A stretch of 64,000 nucleotides of DNA from a bacterium. Its GTDB lineage: Bacteria; Zhuqueibacterota; Zhuqueibacteria; Zhuqueibacterales; Zhuqueibacteraceae. This document shows positions 27,293 to 36,616 of the stretch, one piece after another. The stretch is from assembly GCA_023150945.1 (NCBI GenBank), contig JAKLJX010000014.1, positions 1 to 64,000 of the forward strand, in the 5' to 3' direction. The notes beneath the pieces were generated by a model that made no database searches, was not told the origin of the DNA, and was given only the letters and a program-made list of their open reading frames with translations. Positions within the stretch are counted from its first letter, which is position 1; each line of letters starts with the position of its first letter. The translations under genes and the position numbers were made by a program.

Positions 27293-29728
27293 ATGCCCAA
27301 GGCTCTCAAGGCGATTCTGGGTGCAGTGCTCTTTCTGCTCGCCGCGCTTGCGGTGATCGCCTTCTTCAGCAGGCGTTTGATCGACAAATCCCTGCCCGCG
27401 CTGGCGGGAACGCAAACCGTGGCCGGCTTGCAGCGCAGCGTCACCGTCCATCGCGACGGCCATGGCGTGCCGCATCTCTTCGCGCAAAATGAAGAAGACT
27501 TGTGGCGTGCCGCCGGCTACATCGCGGCGCAGGATCGCTTATGGCAAATGGATTTGACGCGCCGGGCCGTGCGCGGCACGCTCGCTGAGATCTTCGGACC
27601 GGAGGTATTGCCCAAGGACAAATTTCTCCGCACCTGGGGCTTTCATCGCCTCGCCCGCCGCCTGGCGCAGCAGATTTCACCGCAATCCCGCGCCGCGCTC
27701 ACCGCATACGCTGCCGGCGTCAATGACTTCATCAATTCACACCGAGATCGGCTGCCGGTGGAATTCAGCATGCTGGGCTACAAGCCCCAGCCCTGGGAAA
27801 TCGAAGACAGCATCGGCCTGGCACGCCTGATGGCGTTTCAACTCTGCTACGCCTGGTTCTTCGAAGCCACGCTCGGCAAAATCGCGGAGCAGTTTGGCGA
27901 TTCCCTCGCGCTCGAGCTGTTTCCCGCAGTGCGCGAAAACACGCCGGCCATTCTGCCGGCGCCCCTGGGCCTGGCGCATCGCGTCGAGGGATTTCTGGAG
28001 CTGGCGCAAGCAACGCGCAGCCAACTCGGCATGCCCGCCGGCGTTTTGGGCAGCAACAGTTGGGTCGTTGGCCCACAGCGCAGCCGCAGCGGCAAGCCGA
28101 TTCTGGCCAATGATCCTCACCTGGGTTTGGCCCTGCCCTCGGTTTGGTATGAAATGCATCTCTCCGCCGGCGATTTCGAAGTGGCGGGTGTTGCCTTTCC
28201 GGGCGCGCCCGGCATCGTGCTGGGCAGCAATCGCGCGATTGCCTGGGGCTTCACCAACGGCATGGTCGATGATCTCGATTTCTATTTCGAGAAACTCAAT
28301 CCGCAAAATCCGGAGGAATTCTGGAACGGCCAGGCTTGGGAAAAACTGGTGACTCGGCGCGAACGCATCCCCGTGAAAGACGCCGACTCCGTGGAATTCC
28401 TGGTGCGCTCGACGCCGCGCGGCCCGCTGGTCAGCGAAATTCTCACCGACGTGCGGTTTGATACGCTGGCACTCGCCATTCGCTGGATCGGCTTCGAAAA
28501 CTCCGATGAAATGCAGGCTATTCTCGCCCTCAATCGCGCGCGCTCGTGGAGTGAGTTTCAAACCGCGGCGCGCCACTTTGCCGCGCCCTGCCAAAACGTG
28601 GTGTATGCCGACACCGCCGGCAACATCGGTTATTGGGCCTGCGGCAGGGTGCCCATCCGCCGCGACGGCAAAGGCTATTTGCCCTACCGCGGCTGGGAAA
28701 CCGCGGGCGATTGGATTGGCACTATTCCCTTCGAGCACATGCCGCACGCGTTCAATCCGCCGCAGCACTTCATCGCCACCGCCAACAACCGTATGTACGC
28801 CCAGCCTTATCCCTACTACCTCTCGGTTGGTTGGGAGCCGGCCAGCCGCATTGAACGCATCACCGAGTTGCTCAACAGCTTTGCGAAGGTTGATACGGCG
28901 GTGTTCGTCGAGATGCAACTGGATCAGCTTTCCAAACACGCGCAATACGTACTGCCCAAGCTGTTGGCATTACTGGCGGACACCGCGGCCGCCGACTCCG
29001 CTGCGCCGCCAGGCGGCAGCTTGGAACAGGAGGCCTTGTTGCTGCTGCGCGAATGGGATTACGTCGAGCGGGTGGAAAGCGTGGCTGCAGCGATTTTCAA
29101 CGTGTGGTCGCTGGAGTTCCTGCGCGCCACCATCACCGATGAGCTGGGCGATTCCCTGTTTCAAAGCTACACGCAATGGTCGACCCTGGCGGTGCGCAGC
29201 CTCGAACACTTCGTTTCACATCCAGCCTCGCCTTGGTTCGATAGTCGCACGACGGCAGAACGCGAGACCGCCCAGGTGATTGCGCGGCAGTCGCTGCAAA
29301 CTGCGCTGTCGTTTTTGCAGGAAAAGCTTGGCGGGACCATCGGCGATTGGGAATGGGGCAGGCTGCATCAACTCACCCTCGCGCATGTTTTCGGCCAGCG
29401 CCGGCCGCTGAATTATCTCTTCAACGTCGGCCCGCTGCCGGTCGGCGGCTCGGGGAACACGATCAGCAAAGCGGAATACCGCTTCTTCAAGCCTTATGCG
29501 GCCGACGTCGGTCCTTCGGTGCGCATGATCGTCGACATGGCGGCGCCGCAGGTGCGGCTGCAGGTGCTGCCGGGCGGCGCCTCGGGACAGCCGCGGAGTC
29601 CGCACTATCAAGATCAGGTAAAGCTGTGGCAACAGGGCGAGTACAAGCGCGTTTGGCTCGATCGCAACCGGCTGGAACAAGAAAGCAGCCACGTCTTGGT
29701 GTTGCAGCCCGCCGCAGCGGGCAACTGA
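27293..29728 (+). CDS. Penicillin acylase family (Ntn-hydrolase) enzyme
   Basis: S45-type amidohydrolase of 811 residues. The ATG at 27293 has GGGAGG upstream. Residues 8-25 are a membrane anchor or signal segment. The alpha-chain part carries VHRDGHGVPHLFAQNEEDLWRA and AAQDRLWQMDLTRR. Self-cleavage is expected before Ser254 in VLGSNSWVVGP, which would become the N-terminal nucleophile of the beta chain; GKPILANDPHLGL follows. Natural substrates of such enzymes include acyl-homoserine lactones, acylated peptides and other amides, and cannot be fixed from sequence. Confidence 0.9.
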   Translation: MPKALKAILGAVLFLLAALAVIAFFSRRLIDKSLPALAGTQTVAGLQRSVTVHRDGHGVPHLFAQNEEDLWRAAGYIAAQDRLWQMDLTRRAVRGTLAEIFGPEVLPKDKFLRTWGFHRLARRLAQQISPQSRAALTAYAAGVNDFINSHRDRLPVEFSMLGYKPQPWEIEDSIGLARLMAFQLCYAWFFEATLGKIAEQFGDSLALELFPAVRENTPAILPAPLGLAHRVEGFLELAQATRSQLGMPAGVLGSNSWVVGPQRSRSGKPILANDPHLGLALPSVWYEMHLSAGDFEVAGVAFPGAPGIVLGSNRAIAWGFTNGMVDDLDFYFEKLNPQNPEEFWNGQAWEKLVTRRERIPVKDADSVEFLVRSTPRGPLVSEILTDVRFDTLALAIRWIGFENSDEMQAILALNRARSWSEFQTAARHFAAPCQNVVYADTAGNIGYWACGRVPIRRDGKGYLPYRGWETAGDWIGTIPFEHMPHAFNPPQHFIATANNRMYAQPYPYYLSVGWEPASRIERITELLNSFAKVDTAVFVEMQLDQLSKHAQYVLPKLLALLADTAAADSAAPPGGSLEQEALLLLREWDYVERVESVAAAIFNVWSLEFLRATITDELGDSLFQSYTQWSTLAVRSLEHFVSHPASPWFDSRTTAERETAQVIARQSLQTALSFLQEKLGGTIGDWEWGRLHQLTLAHVFGQRRPLNYLFNVGPLPVGGSGNTISKAEYRFFKPYAADVGPSVRMIVDMAAPQVRLQVLPGGASGQPRSPHYQDQVKLWQQGEYKRVWLDRNRLEQESSHVLVLQPAAAGN

Positions 29729-29771
29729 GGCCGGCGGCGAGGCGGCCGCGCGCGTGATGCTGTCCGGTTCA

Positions 29772-29856
29772 GTGTTTGTCCCAAAAAGTTCCATTCTCGG
29801 CTGAACCGAGTTTTCCAAGGCAACGGCCAAACCGTTGCAGGAACACCCTTATCAAA
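29772..29856 (+). repeat. Palindromic repeat R1, copy upstream of marC
   Basis: About 85 bp that align with 30538-30621 on the other side of marC. Shared blocks are GTGTTTGTCC, GTTCCA-TCTCGGCTGA-CCGAG, CAACGGCCAA-CCG-TGCAGG and AACAC. The CTCGGCTGAACCGAG part is a small hairpin. It is noncoding. Confidence 0.65.
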
Positions 29857-29905
29857 GAGCCTGCCGCAAAGCATAAAACCGCGCTCTTGAGAGATCAGAA
29901 AACCC

Positions 29906-30538
29906 ATGCTGGCCTTTGCCCTGAATGCCTTCGTCGCCGTACTGGTGATTACCGACCCGCTCGGCAATGTTCCGATCTTCGCGAGCCTGCTGAATGACTA
30001 TCGCCCGGAGCAGCGGCATGCCCTCATTCGCCGCGCCTGCTTGGTCGGCGTGTTGATTCTTACCCTGTTCGCGCTCATGGGCGGTTTCATTCTGAAAATA
30101 TTCGGCATCACCATCGGCGCGTTTCGCATCGCCGGCGGCCTGATTCTGTTCGGCATTGCCATGAACATGCTGGCGGCGCAGAAGTCGCGCGTGCACTTCA
30201 CTCCCAGCGAGCAAGTAGAAGCGCAGGTGAAGGAAGACATCTCGATCGTGCCGCTCGCCATCCCGCTCATCAGCGGGCCGGGCGCCATCGCCACGGTGAT
30301 GACGCTCACCACCCAGGCGCAGAACTTCGCTCACCTCGCCATCATCATTGCAGCGATCCTGTTTGCCGGTGCACTGTCCTATGTGATCTATCACTACGCC
30401 GGCGCGCTGCTGTTGAAAATGGGCGAAACCGGCATCAACCTCATGACGCGGCTGCTCGGCTTGATCCTCGCGGTGATGGCGGTGCAATTCGTGATCAACG
30501 GCGTGAGAGATTCGTTCCCCGAGGTGTTTGGGAGTTAG
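29906..30538 (+). CDS. MarC-family integral membrane protein
   Basis: The 210-residue product has about six membrane helices and the MarC (UPF0056) pattern: LNAFVAVLVITDPLGNVPIFASLL at the N-terminus, FRIAGGLILFGIAMNML, and SIVPLAIPLISGPGAIATVM. Despite the name, this family has no proven role in antibiotic resistance; an inner-membrane transporter or regulator role is possible. The gene is bracketed by two copies of the same short palindromic repeat. Confidence 0.85.
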   Translation: MLAFALNAFVAVLVITDPLGNVPIFASLLNDYRPEQRHALIRRACLVGVLILTLFALMGGFILKIFGITIGAFRIAGGLILFGIAMNMLAAQKSRVHFTPSEQVEAQVKEDISIVPLAIPLISGPGAIATVMTLTTQAQNFAHLAIIIAAILFAGALSYVIYHYAGALLLKMGETGINLMTRLLGLILAVMAVQFVINGVRDSFPEVFGS

Positions 30539-30645
30539 TGTCTGTCCGGGAATGTTCCAGCCTCGGCTGAGCCGAGGTATTCAATGCAACGGCCAAGCCG
30601 CTGCAGGAACACTTTGTTCAAATGACCGCGATTTCGGACGGACAC
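30538..30645 (+). mobile_element. Small inverted-repeat element (MITE-like), R1 copy downstream of marC
   Basis: The 108-bp element is bounded by GTGTCTGTCCG (30538-30548) and CGGACGGACAC (30635-30645), inverted repeats matching at 10 of 11 positions. Inside are the hairpin CCTCGGCTGAGCCGAGG and a second imperfect palindrome (GGCCAAGCCGCTGC). The first base is the last base of the marC stop codon. There is no coding capacity. The internal part matches 29772-29856 and, more distantly, 19750-19840. Confidence 0.6.
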
Positions 30646-30684
30646 GAGTCAGGCGGACAGCAGAGGGAGGCTGGCAAAAACACG

Positions 30685-31950
30685 CTAATCCGGCTCTTCC
30701 GGCGCGGCTTTGCGATCGGGCAGCTCCTCGCGGCCGAGAAAGCGGTGCGAGCGTTCGCCGACCAGACTGGCGCGCGCCGCCGCCTCGTCGCCGAATTTGC
30801 GTCGCAAATCATCGAGCACACTCGCTACTTTGGCGTGCAGGGGCAGGGTGGTGTCATCGAACAACTGCAACTGCTCGCCGCCCACGTTGTTGAGTTGCGA
30901 CATACCGATGCCGATCAGCCGGATCTTCTTGCCTTGACGATCGAACCGGTGCAGCAGATCGAGCGCGAGGCCGCGCATCACGGCGGCATCGTTGGTGTAG
31001 TTTCCCAGCGTCTGGCGCCGGGTAAAAGTGAGAAAGCCCTCCAGCCGGATTTTGAGCGTGAGCACCCGGCCTTTCAGTTGCTCGCGCCGCATGTCGGTGC
31101 TCAAATCATCCGCAATCTTCCACAACCTCTTCTCCACCTCCTGCAAATCCGCCTCGTCCTCATCGAATGTGAATTCCTGGCTGATCGACTTGCGCGGCCC
31201 CCAGTCCTCCACCGGGCGATGGTCGATGCCGTTCGCCAGCTTCCACAATTGCGCGCCCCACTGGCCGAAGATCCTCGCGAGCTTTTCCTGCGGCGCTTGC
31301 GCCACCTGGCCGATGGTCTCGAAGCCGTAGTCGCGCAGGCGCTTCTCGGTTTTGGGCCCCACGCCCCAGAGTTTTGCCACCGCCAGCGGCGCGAGAAATT
31401 CCCTCTCCTGGCCGGGCGGACAAATCGTCAAGCCGTCGGGTTTTTGCAAATCAGAGGCGACTTTGGCAATGAACATGTTGCTCGCCATGCCCACGGAAGC
31501 GGTCAACCCGGCTTCCTGCTTGATGCGCTGCTTGAGATGCCCGGCGAGCGCTTGCGCGCTGCCGTAGGCATGATGAGTATGCGTGACGTCGAGAAAGGCT
31601 TCATCGATGCTGATTTGCAGCAATTGCGGTGAGTAGTCGGAAAGGATGGCCATCACGAGATGGGAGACTTCGGCGTAGCGCTGCGGCCGGCCGGGAACAT
31701 AGATCGCGTGCGGGCACAGGCGATAAGCGGTGGAAATCGGCATGGCGGAACGGATGCCGTAGGTGCGGGCGAGATAGTTGGCGGTGGCGACCACGCCGCG
31801 GCCTCTGCCGCCCTTGGGATCTGCGCCCACCACCAACGGCTTGCCGCGATAAGGCGGGTGATCCAACTCCTCGATCGCGGCATAAAAGGCGTCCATGTCC
31901 ACGTGCAGAATGAAGCGGGGCGGAGAAGGCTGTGGGCCAGGGGAATTCAC
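30685..31950 (-). CDS. dinB: DNA polymerase IV (Y family)
   Basis: Translesion DNA polymerase, 421 residues, GTG start with GGAG about 8 nt upstream. Catalytic acids are in HVDMDAFYAAIEELD (D18) and SIDEAFLDVT (D116, E117). The helix-hairpin-helix region shows LWGVGPKTEKRLRDYGFETIG. Near residue 370, QLQLFDD matches the beta-clamp-binding motif. A C-terminal basic tail of about 50 residues extends beyond it. No LexA-like operator was recognised. Confidence 0.93.
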   Translation of the reverse strand: MNSPGPQPSPPRFILHVDMDAFYAAIEELDHPPYRGKPLVVGADPKGGRGRGVVATANYLARTYGIRSAMPISTAYRLCPHAIYVPGRPQRYAEVSHLVMAILSDYSPQLLQISIDEAFLDVTHTHHAYGSAQALAGHLKQRIKQEAGLTASVGMASNMFIAKVASDLQKPDGLTICPPGQEREFLAPLAVAKLWGVGPKTEKRLRDYGFETIGQVAQAPQEKLARIFGQWGAQLWKLANGIDHRPVEDWGPRKSISQEFTFDEDEADLQEVEKRLWKIADDLSTDMRREQLKGRVLTLKIRLEGFLTFTRRQTLGNYTNDAAVMRGLALDLLHRFDRQGKKIRLIGIGMSQLNNVGGEQLQLFDDTTLPLHAKVASVLDDLRRKFGDEAAARASLVGERSHRFLGREELPDRKAAPEEPD

Positions 31951-32057
31951 GGGTGAGACTCCTGCTCAGCGGTTCACGCTGCCACCCATGCCGGTGCGGC
32001 ATCAGAGCAGCGGAGCAAGAGTAAAACATTCGGCAGTGAATCGCAAGCGGTTTGAGG

Positions 32058-32183
32058 TCAAAACTCCGGACTGGCCCACCACTGGCCTTTGTGGTAAACG
32101 CCGAACACTTTGCCCGCCAACTGCCAGCCGTCAAACGGCGTGTTGCGCGATTTGGAATAGAACTTGGGCTTGGCCACCAGCCA
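32058..32183 (-). pseudogene. Displaced 3' end of a dihydroorotase gene
   Basis: The last 42 or so codons of a pyrC gene, ending in WWASPEF and a stop. The stretch 32071-32153 is identical over 83 bp to 33588-33670 inside the intact pyrC. Protein similarity runs from QWLVAKPKFYSKSRNT to the stop. Upstream of that the frame has no dihydroorotase similarity, so this is a fragment left by recombination or insertion at the pyrC end. Confidence 0.8.
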
Positions 32184-32244
32184 TTGGCCTTGACCCGCGA
32201 ATGCGCCGGGTGAAGCATCGTGAACACCGCACCCTGCTTTGCCC

Positions 32245-32517
32245 TCAGTCAAGCGCCGTGGAGAAGATCGTGGCGGAGGCGCGCGGTTCCGCTGACAGAA
32301 CAACCTGACCGAGGTGTAGCGCCTTGTCAACCTGCCGGCGATGCGAAACCAGCAGCAGGCCTTGATTGGAAATGCTGGTATGCGCCCACAATTCCACGAG
32401 CTGCGTGATATTTACTTCTACACGACTGGGATGATCCCCAAGAACTTGAGTCGGATTGCTCCGCCGGGTCATCCTCTGTCTAGCCCAGGTGGAGCATTTC
32501 CTGTCAATCTCTCTTGC
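32245..32517 (-). pseudogene. Fragment resembling the end of a DNRLRE-type domain
   Basis: On the minus strand an open frame begins right after the preceding gene's stop, without a proper start. It reads TWARQR, then VEVNITQLVELWAHTSISN and QGLLLVS, ending in ATIFSTALD. The order of an invariant TW, a hydrophobic I-x-x-LV-x-x-W core, NxGLLL and a final SxxF-like element is typical of secreted DNRLRE-type domains. It appears truncated at the junction. Assignment is by pattern only. Confidence 0.35.
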
Positions 32518-33378
32518 TCATCTGTTATTCACTTCGTACTGGATTCGCTGAATCCGTCCGCGCCAGTATGGCTTTGCCCCGTCGGGCAGCAACCATTCCA
32601 CTTCACCATCTAGGGGAACCAACATGCCATCTTGCACTTCATATCCCCAATAGCGACCTTGCCAAGGGGCCGCAACCTGCACCCCATCCACTTCGCGGTA
32701 TCGACCTTCCGAACGCACTGAACTGATGAGCCCTTGAGCATCGAACTGAAACACCAGCTTGACTGTCGCTGTTCCATCGGTAAGTGTCCCGCTGGCTCGT
32801 GCGCCATCAATTGCTTCCCAAACCACACCCTGACTTGGAAGAAGCGCTGTGGGGTACCACGCCGCTTCAGCGAAAAAGCGCATCAACTCGCCATGTGCCA
32901 ATTCTGGCGTGCTGGGCTGTTTCATCACGGTCAAAAGCCCGAATAGCTTTGCGGTCAGGACACCCTCACCGGCAACATAGGCATCATGGACGTGAACGGT
33001 CATTCCCGGCGCCATACCGATGCGAGCATCCCAAACAAAACCTGGACGCTGGATGATGACACGCTGAGTTGAACTGAACGGCTTCCATTGCTCTCCGGCC
33101 TCGCTCAGATTGAAGGTGCCGGCGTGTTCAATGCGGACCGCTGCAACCAACGGCTGCCCCTCTTTCAAAACAGTACGGAAATAACGCTGAACCGGCGCAG
33201 GCAGTCCCTCCAATTCGCGGGGATCATACGAGGTTGGGGCAATCGGCACACGTGCCGCTGCCATTCGCGCATGCAGGTCGCTCGTATCTGATTGCCAGCG
33301 GTTGAGGCCGTAGAGGATTACCGCTACAATAACGAACACCAGAACGACGAGCAAAACTGCAATGACTTTCCACCACAT
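32518..33378 (-). CDS. Membrane-anchored protein of a DUF6544-like family
   Basis: 286 residues, with one N-terminal membrane helix (about 4-27) and a soluble domain. GAGGGAGGATGAGGC precedes the ATG. Motifs such as LEGLPAPVQRYFRTVLKEGQPLVAAVRIEHAGTF, WDARIGMAPG, ELMRFFAEAAWYPTALLPSQGVVWEAIDGARA and VQVAAPWQGRYWGYE recall the DUF6544 family, which has no known function. The gene lies between the intact pyrC end and a displaced duplicate of it, so it probably arrived by insertion. Confidence 0.7.
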   Translation of the reverse strand: MWWKVIAVLLVVLVFVIVAVILYGLNRWQSDTSDLHARMAAARVPIAPTSYDPRELEGLPAPVQRYFRTVLKEGQPLVAAVRIEHAGTFNLSEAGEQWKPFSSTQRVIIQRPGFVWDARIGMAPGMTVHVHDAYVAGEGVLTAKLFGLLTVMKQPSTPELAHGELMRFFAEAAWYPTALLPSQGVVWEAIDGARASGTLTDGTATVKLVFQFDAQGLISSVRSEGRYREVDGVQVAAPWQGRYWGYEVQDGMLVPLDGEVEWLLPDGAKPYWRGRIQRIQYEVNNR

Positions 33379-33574
33379 GCCTCATCCTCCCTCTGCCTAA
33401 TCAAAGATGCTCTTCGGCGCAAGCGGGAATTGTGTTTTTCGTTGATCTCTCTGGCTGTTATACCGAGAAGGGGGTCGCAATTGGGCGGGAACGGCACACT
33501 CACAAACCAGTGCAACAGTCACATTCATCAAAACAAAGGCCGGGACAAAACCTCGCCGGCCGCGCAACCGCCTC

Positions 33575-34885
33575 TCAAAAATCCGGGCTGGCCCACCACT
33601 GGCCTTTGTGGTAAACGCCGAACACTTTGCCCGCCAACTGCCAGCCGTCAAACGGCGTGTTGCGCGATTTCGAATAAAACTTCGTTTTGTCCACCACCCA
33701 TTTTTTTTCGATGGAAAACACCGTGAGATTGGCCGTCTGGCCCGCCTTGATCTCCGCCGGCGGCAGGTTGAGAATCCGGCGTGGCGCGACGGTGACTTTT
33801 GCGACCGCCTGGGAGAGCGAGAGCTTCTTGGTCAGCACCAGGCGGCTAATGATCAAGCCCATGGCGGTTTCGAGGCCGATGACGCCGAACGGCGCGGCCG
33901 GGTACTCGACGTTTTTCTCTTCGGAGGAATGCGGCGCATGATCCGTCGCAATGGCGTCGATCGTGCCGTCTTGCAAACCGGCGATCACGGCTTCGACGTC
34001 GGCAGGGGAGCGCAGCGGCGGATTCATCTTGGTGTTGGTCTCAAAGCCGATCACCGCCTCATGGGAAAGGCTGAAATGATGCGGGGTGACTTCACAAGTG
34101 ACCTGCACGCCGGCCGCCTTGGCCCGGCGCACCAGCTCAATCGCGCCTTTCGATGAAATATGCGCGATGTGCAAGCGGCCGCCGGTATATTCGGCGATTA
34201 AAACGTCGCGCGCCACGATGATGTCTTCCGCGATCGTCGGCAGGCCGGACAGGCCGAGCTTGGTGGCAATCACGCCCTCGTTCATCGCGCCCTTGAGGCA
34301 CAGGCTTTCATCTTCGGCGTGTTCGATGAGCGGTTTCTGATACATGCCGGCGTATTCCATCACGCGCCGCACCAGTTCCGCAGTGCGCACCGAACAACCA
34401 TCATCCGAGAACGCCACGGCGCCGGCATCGACCAGCTCGGCGATTTCGGTGGGTTCCTTGCCTTCGCGGCCTTTGGTCGCGGCCGCGATCGGATGCACGT
34501 CCACCATCGTTTGCCGGCTTTGCGCGATGATCGATTTGACGATCTCGGCTTTGTCGGTCGCGGGGGAAGTGTTGGGCATCGGACAAACGCCGGTGAAGCC
34601 GCCGGCCAGCGCCGCCGCACAACCGGTGAGCACGGTTTCTTCATCTTCACGTCCCGGCTCGCGAAAATGGACGTGCAGGTCAAACCAGCCCGGCGTGAGC
34701 ACGAGTCCGGCGGCATTGATCATTTCGAAATTGTCGGGCGCTGGAATTTGCGGCGCCACCTGTTTGATCACGCCGTCTTCAATCAGCACGTCGAGCGTTT
34801 GGTCGATTCCCGCACCCGGGTCAACGACGCGTGCACCGCGCAGGAGCAGATGCGGGCAGGGCTGTGAGATGATCGATCGGGACAT
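33575..34885 (-). CDS. pyrC: Dihydroorotase (class I)
   Basis: Third step of pyrimidine synthesis: cyclisation of N-carbamoyl-aspartate. The 436-residue product has the zinc motif WFDLHVHFREPGREDEET near 70, further His ligands in IAHISSKGA and TCEVTPHHFSLSH, and Asp in ATDHAPHSSEEK. The C-terminal KFYSKSRNTPFDGW is the family's usual ending. It is the last gene of pyrR-pyrB-pyrC. Its last 83 bp or more are duplicated 1.5 kb downstream. Confidence 0.94.
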   Translation of the reverse strand: MSRSIISQPCPHLLLRGARVVDPGAGIDQTLDVLIEDGVIKQVAPQIPAPDNFEMINAAGLVLTPGWFDLHVHFREPGREDEETVLTGCAAALAGGFTGVCPMPNTSPATDKAEIVKSIIAQSRQTMVDVHPIAAATKGREGKEPTEIAELVDAGAVAFSDDGCSVRTAELVRRVMEYAGMYQKPLIEHAEDESLCLKGAMNEGVIATKLGLSGLPTIAEDIIVARDVLIAEYTGGRLHIAHISSKGAIELVRRAKAAGVQVTCEVTPHHFSLSHEAVIGFETNTKMNPPLRSPADVEAVIAGLQDGTIDAIATDHAPHSSEEKNVEYPAAPFGVIGLETAMGLIISRLVLTKKLSLSQAVAKVTVAPRRILNLPPAEIKAGQTANLTVFSIEKKWVVDKTKFYSKSRNTPFDGWQLAGKVFGVYHKGQWWASPDF

Positions 34886-34956
34886 AGGTCAAGACTCATG
34901 CAAGATGGTGATTTGATCACGGCCAATGCGGCGTATGGGATTTCTGTTGCTGCGCT

Positions 34957-35907
34957 TTAAGCAGCGCCGTTGGCAACTTCGAGATCGCCGCCGCTCTTGA
35001 GGTACAATACTGCCATGCGCACCGCCACGCCGTTGGTAACCTGGTCGAGAATCACCGAGAATTCACTATCGGCGAGGTCGCTTTCCAATTCCACGCCGCG
35101 ATTGATCGGCCCGGGGTGCATGATGACCACGTCGCGCTTGGCCGCTTCCAGCCGCCGGCGGGTGACGCCGAAGTAGTTGGCGTATTCGCGAATCGAGGGC
35201 AGCAGGCCGCTGGCCTGGCGTTCCAGTTGCAGGCGCAGCACGTTGAGCGCGTCGGCCCAGCGGATGGCGTCATCGACGTTGGTGAAGATTTCGATGTCAT
35301 TGCCGAAGGCTTCGCGGGGCGCGCGCGGCAGCAGGGTGGCGGGGCCGCACAACGCCACTTTGGCACCCATGGCGCGCAGGCCGTGAATGTTGCTGCGCGC
35401 CACCCGGCTGTGCGCCACGTCACCGATGATCGCGACTTTCAAGCCTTCGAGTGTGCCGAATTTGTCGAGCAAGGTCATCATATCGAGCAGCGCCTGCGTC
35501 GGGTGCTCGTGCCGTCCGTCGCCGGCGTTGATGACGCCGGCATCGATCATCGTCGCCAAAAAATGCGGCGCGCCCGAAGCGTGATGGCGAATCACAATCA
35601 TGTCGATCTTCATCGCTTCGAGATTGCGCACGGTGTCGAGCAGCGTTTCGCCTTTCGCCACCGAGGAGCCGGAAGCGCTGAAGCTGACCGAGTCGGCGGA
35701 GAGGCGCTTTTCTGCCAGTTCGAAAGAAATGCGGGTGCGGGTGGAATTTTCGAAGAAGAGATTGACGACGGTTTTGCCGCGAAGGGTGGGAACTTTGGGA
35801 ATGGGACGGCTGAGAACTTCTTTGAAGAATTGCGCGGTTTGTAGAATAAGGGAAATTTCCTCGCGCCGAACACCGGCCAGCCCTAACAAATGTTTCGAAA
35901 CAATCAT
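34957..35907 (-). CDS. pyrB: Aspartate carbamoyltransferase catalytic subunit
   Basis: Catalyses carbamoyl phosphate plus aspartate to carbamoyl-aspartate, 316 residues. The carbamoyl-phosphate loop [19 protein letters not shown] (about 51-69), [16 protein letters not shown] (about 131-146) and [16 protein letters not shown] are all present. AGGG lies about 7 nt before the ATG. No pyrI regulatory subunit follows; regulation is more likely through PyrR, encoded 69 bp upstream. Confidence 0.94.
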   Translation of the reverse strand: MIVSKHLLGLAGVRREEISLILQTAQFFKEVLSRPIPKVPTLRGKTVVNLFFENSTRTRISFELAEKRLSADSVSFSASGSSVAKGETLLDTVRNLEAMKIDMIVIRHHASGAPHFLATMIDAGVINAGDGRHEHPTQALLDMMTLLDKFGTLEGLKVAIIGDVAHSRVARSNIHGLRAMGAKVALCGPATLLPRAPREAFGNDIEIFTNVDDAIRWADALNVLRLQLERQASGLLPSIREYANYFGVTRRRLEAAKRDVVIMHPGPINRGVELESDLADSEFSVILDQVTNGVAVRMAVLYLKSGGDLEVANGAA

Positions 35908-35976
35908 GGCAGCACCCTCACTGCAAAATGGCTTCCTGATCGCCTCCGCGGTGAGCTGCGCGCCATGTTGTTGAGA

Positions 35977-36528
35977 TCAGGTCTGTGCTTGTGTAACCTC
36001 GACCAAGAGTACACCATCGACTCCATCCACGTTTGCGAGTTGAACTCTGATTTCCTCTCCCGGCGTCGTCACGATCTCCTTGCCGACAAAATCCGGCCGG
36101 ATGGGCAACTCGCGATGGCCGCGGTCGATCATCACCGCCAACCGGATCTTCGCCGGCCGGCCGAAATCCATCAGCGCATCCATTGCCGCGCGGATGGTGC
36201 GGCCGGTGTAGATCACGTCGTCCACCAGAATGACGACTTTGCCGTCGAGATCGAAGGGAATGTCGGTGGCCTGGATGCGCGGCTGTTTCATGCGGCTGAG
36301 CAAGGCCTGCTGCCGGTAGGCAAGGTCATCCCGGTAAAGGGTGACGTCCAGCGAGCCGAGCGGCAGTTTGCGGCCTTCGAAACTCTCGATCTTTTCGAGC
36401 AAGCGCTCGGCCAGTTGCACGCCGCGCGTGCGGATGCCGACCACCACCAGGTTGTCAACGCCGCGGTTGGACTCGAGGATCTCATGCGCCAGGCGGGAGA
36501 GCGTACGGTTCAACCCGATGGCATCCAT
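35977..36528 (-). CDS. pyrR: PyrR bifunctional transcriptional regulator / uracil phosphoribosyltransferase
   Basis: RNA-binding attenuation protein that senses uridine nucleotides. The ATG at 36528 (MDAIGLNRTLSRLAHEI) has AAAGGGGAAAT upstream and gives 183 residues, the usual size; an ATG at 36576 would add 16 residues. The PRPP loop VVILVDDVIYTGRTIRAAMDAL is intact, as are VGIRTRGVQLAERL and VMIDRGHRELPIRPDFVGKEI. It leads pyrB and pyrC, behind a leader with a candidate attenuator. Confidence 0.93.
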   Translation of the reverse strand: MDAIGLNRTLSRLAHEILESNRGVDNLVVVGIRTRGVQLAERLLEKIESFEGRKLPLGSLDVTLYRDDLAYRQQALLSRMKQPRIQATDIPFDLDGKVVILVDDVIYTGRTIRAAMDALMDFGRPAKIRLAVMIDRGHRELPIRPDFVGKEIVTTPGEEIRVQLANVDGVDGVLLVEVTQAQT

Positions 36529-36616
36529 GATTTCCCCTTTGATCTTGATGTGCGGTGCGGTCGCGGGCATAGGCAAGCTTCGGTTTGGTCGGCAGCGCTC
36601 AGGCGTTTGCTTTGGG

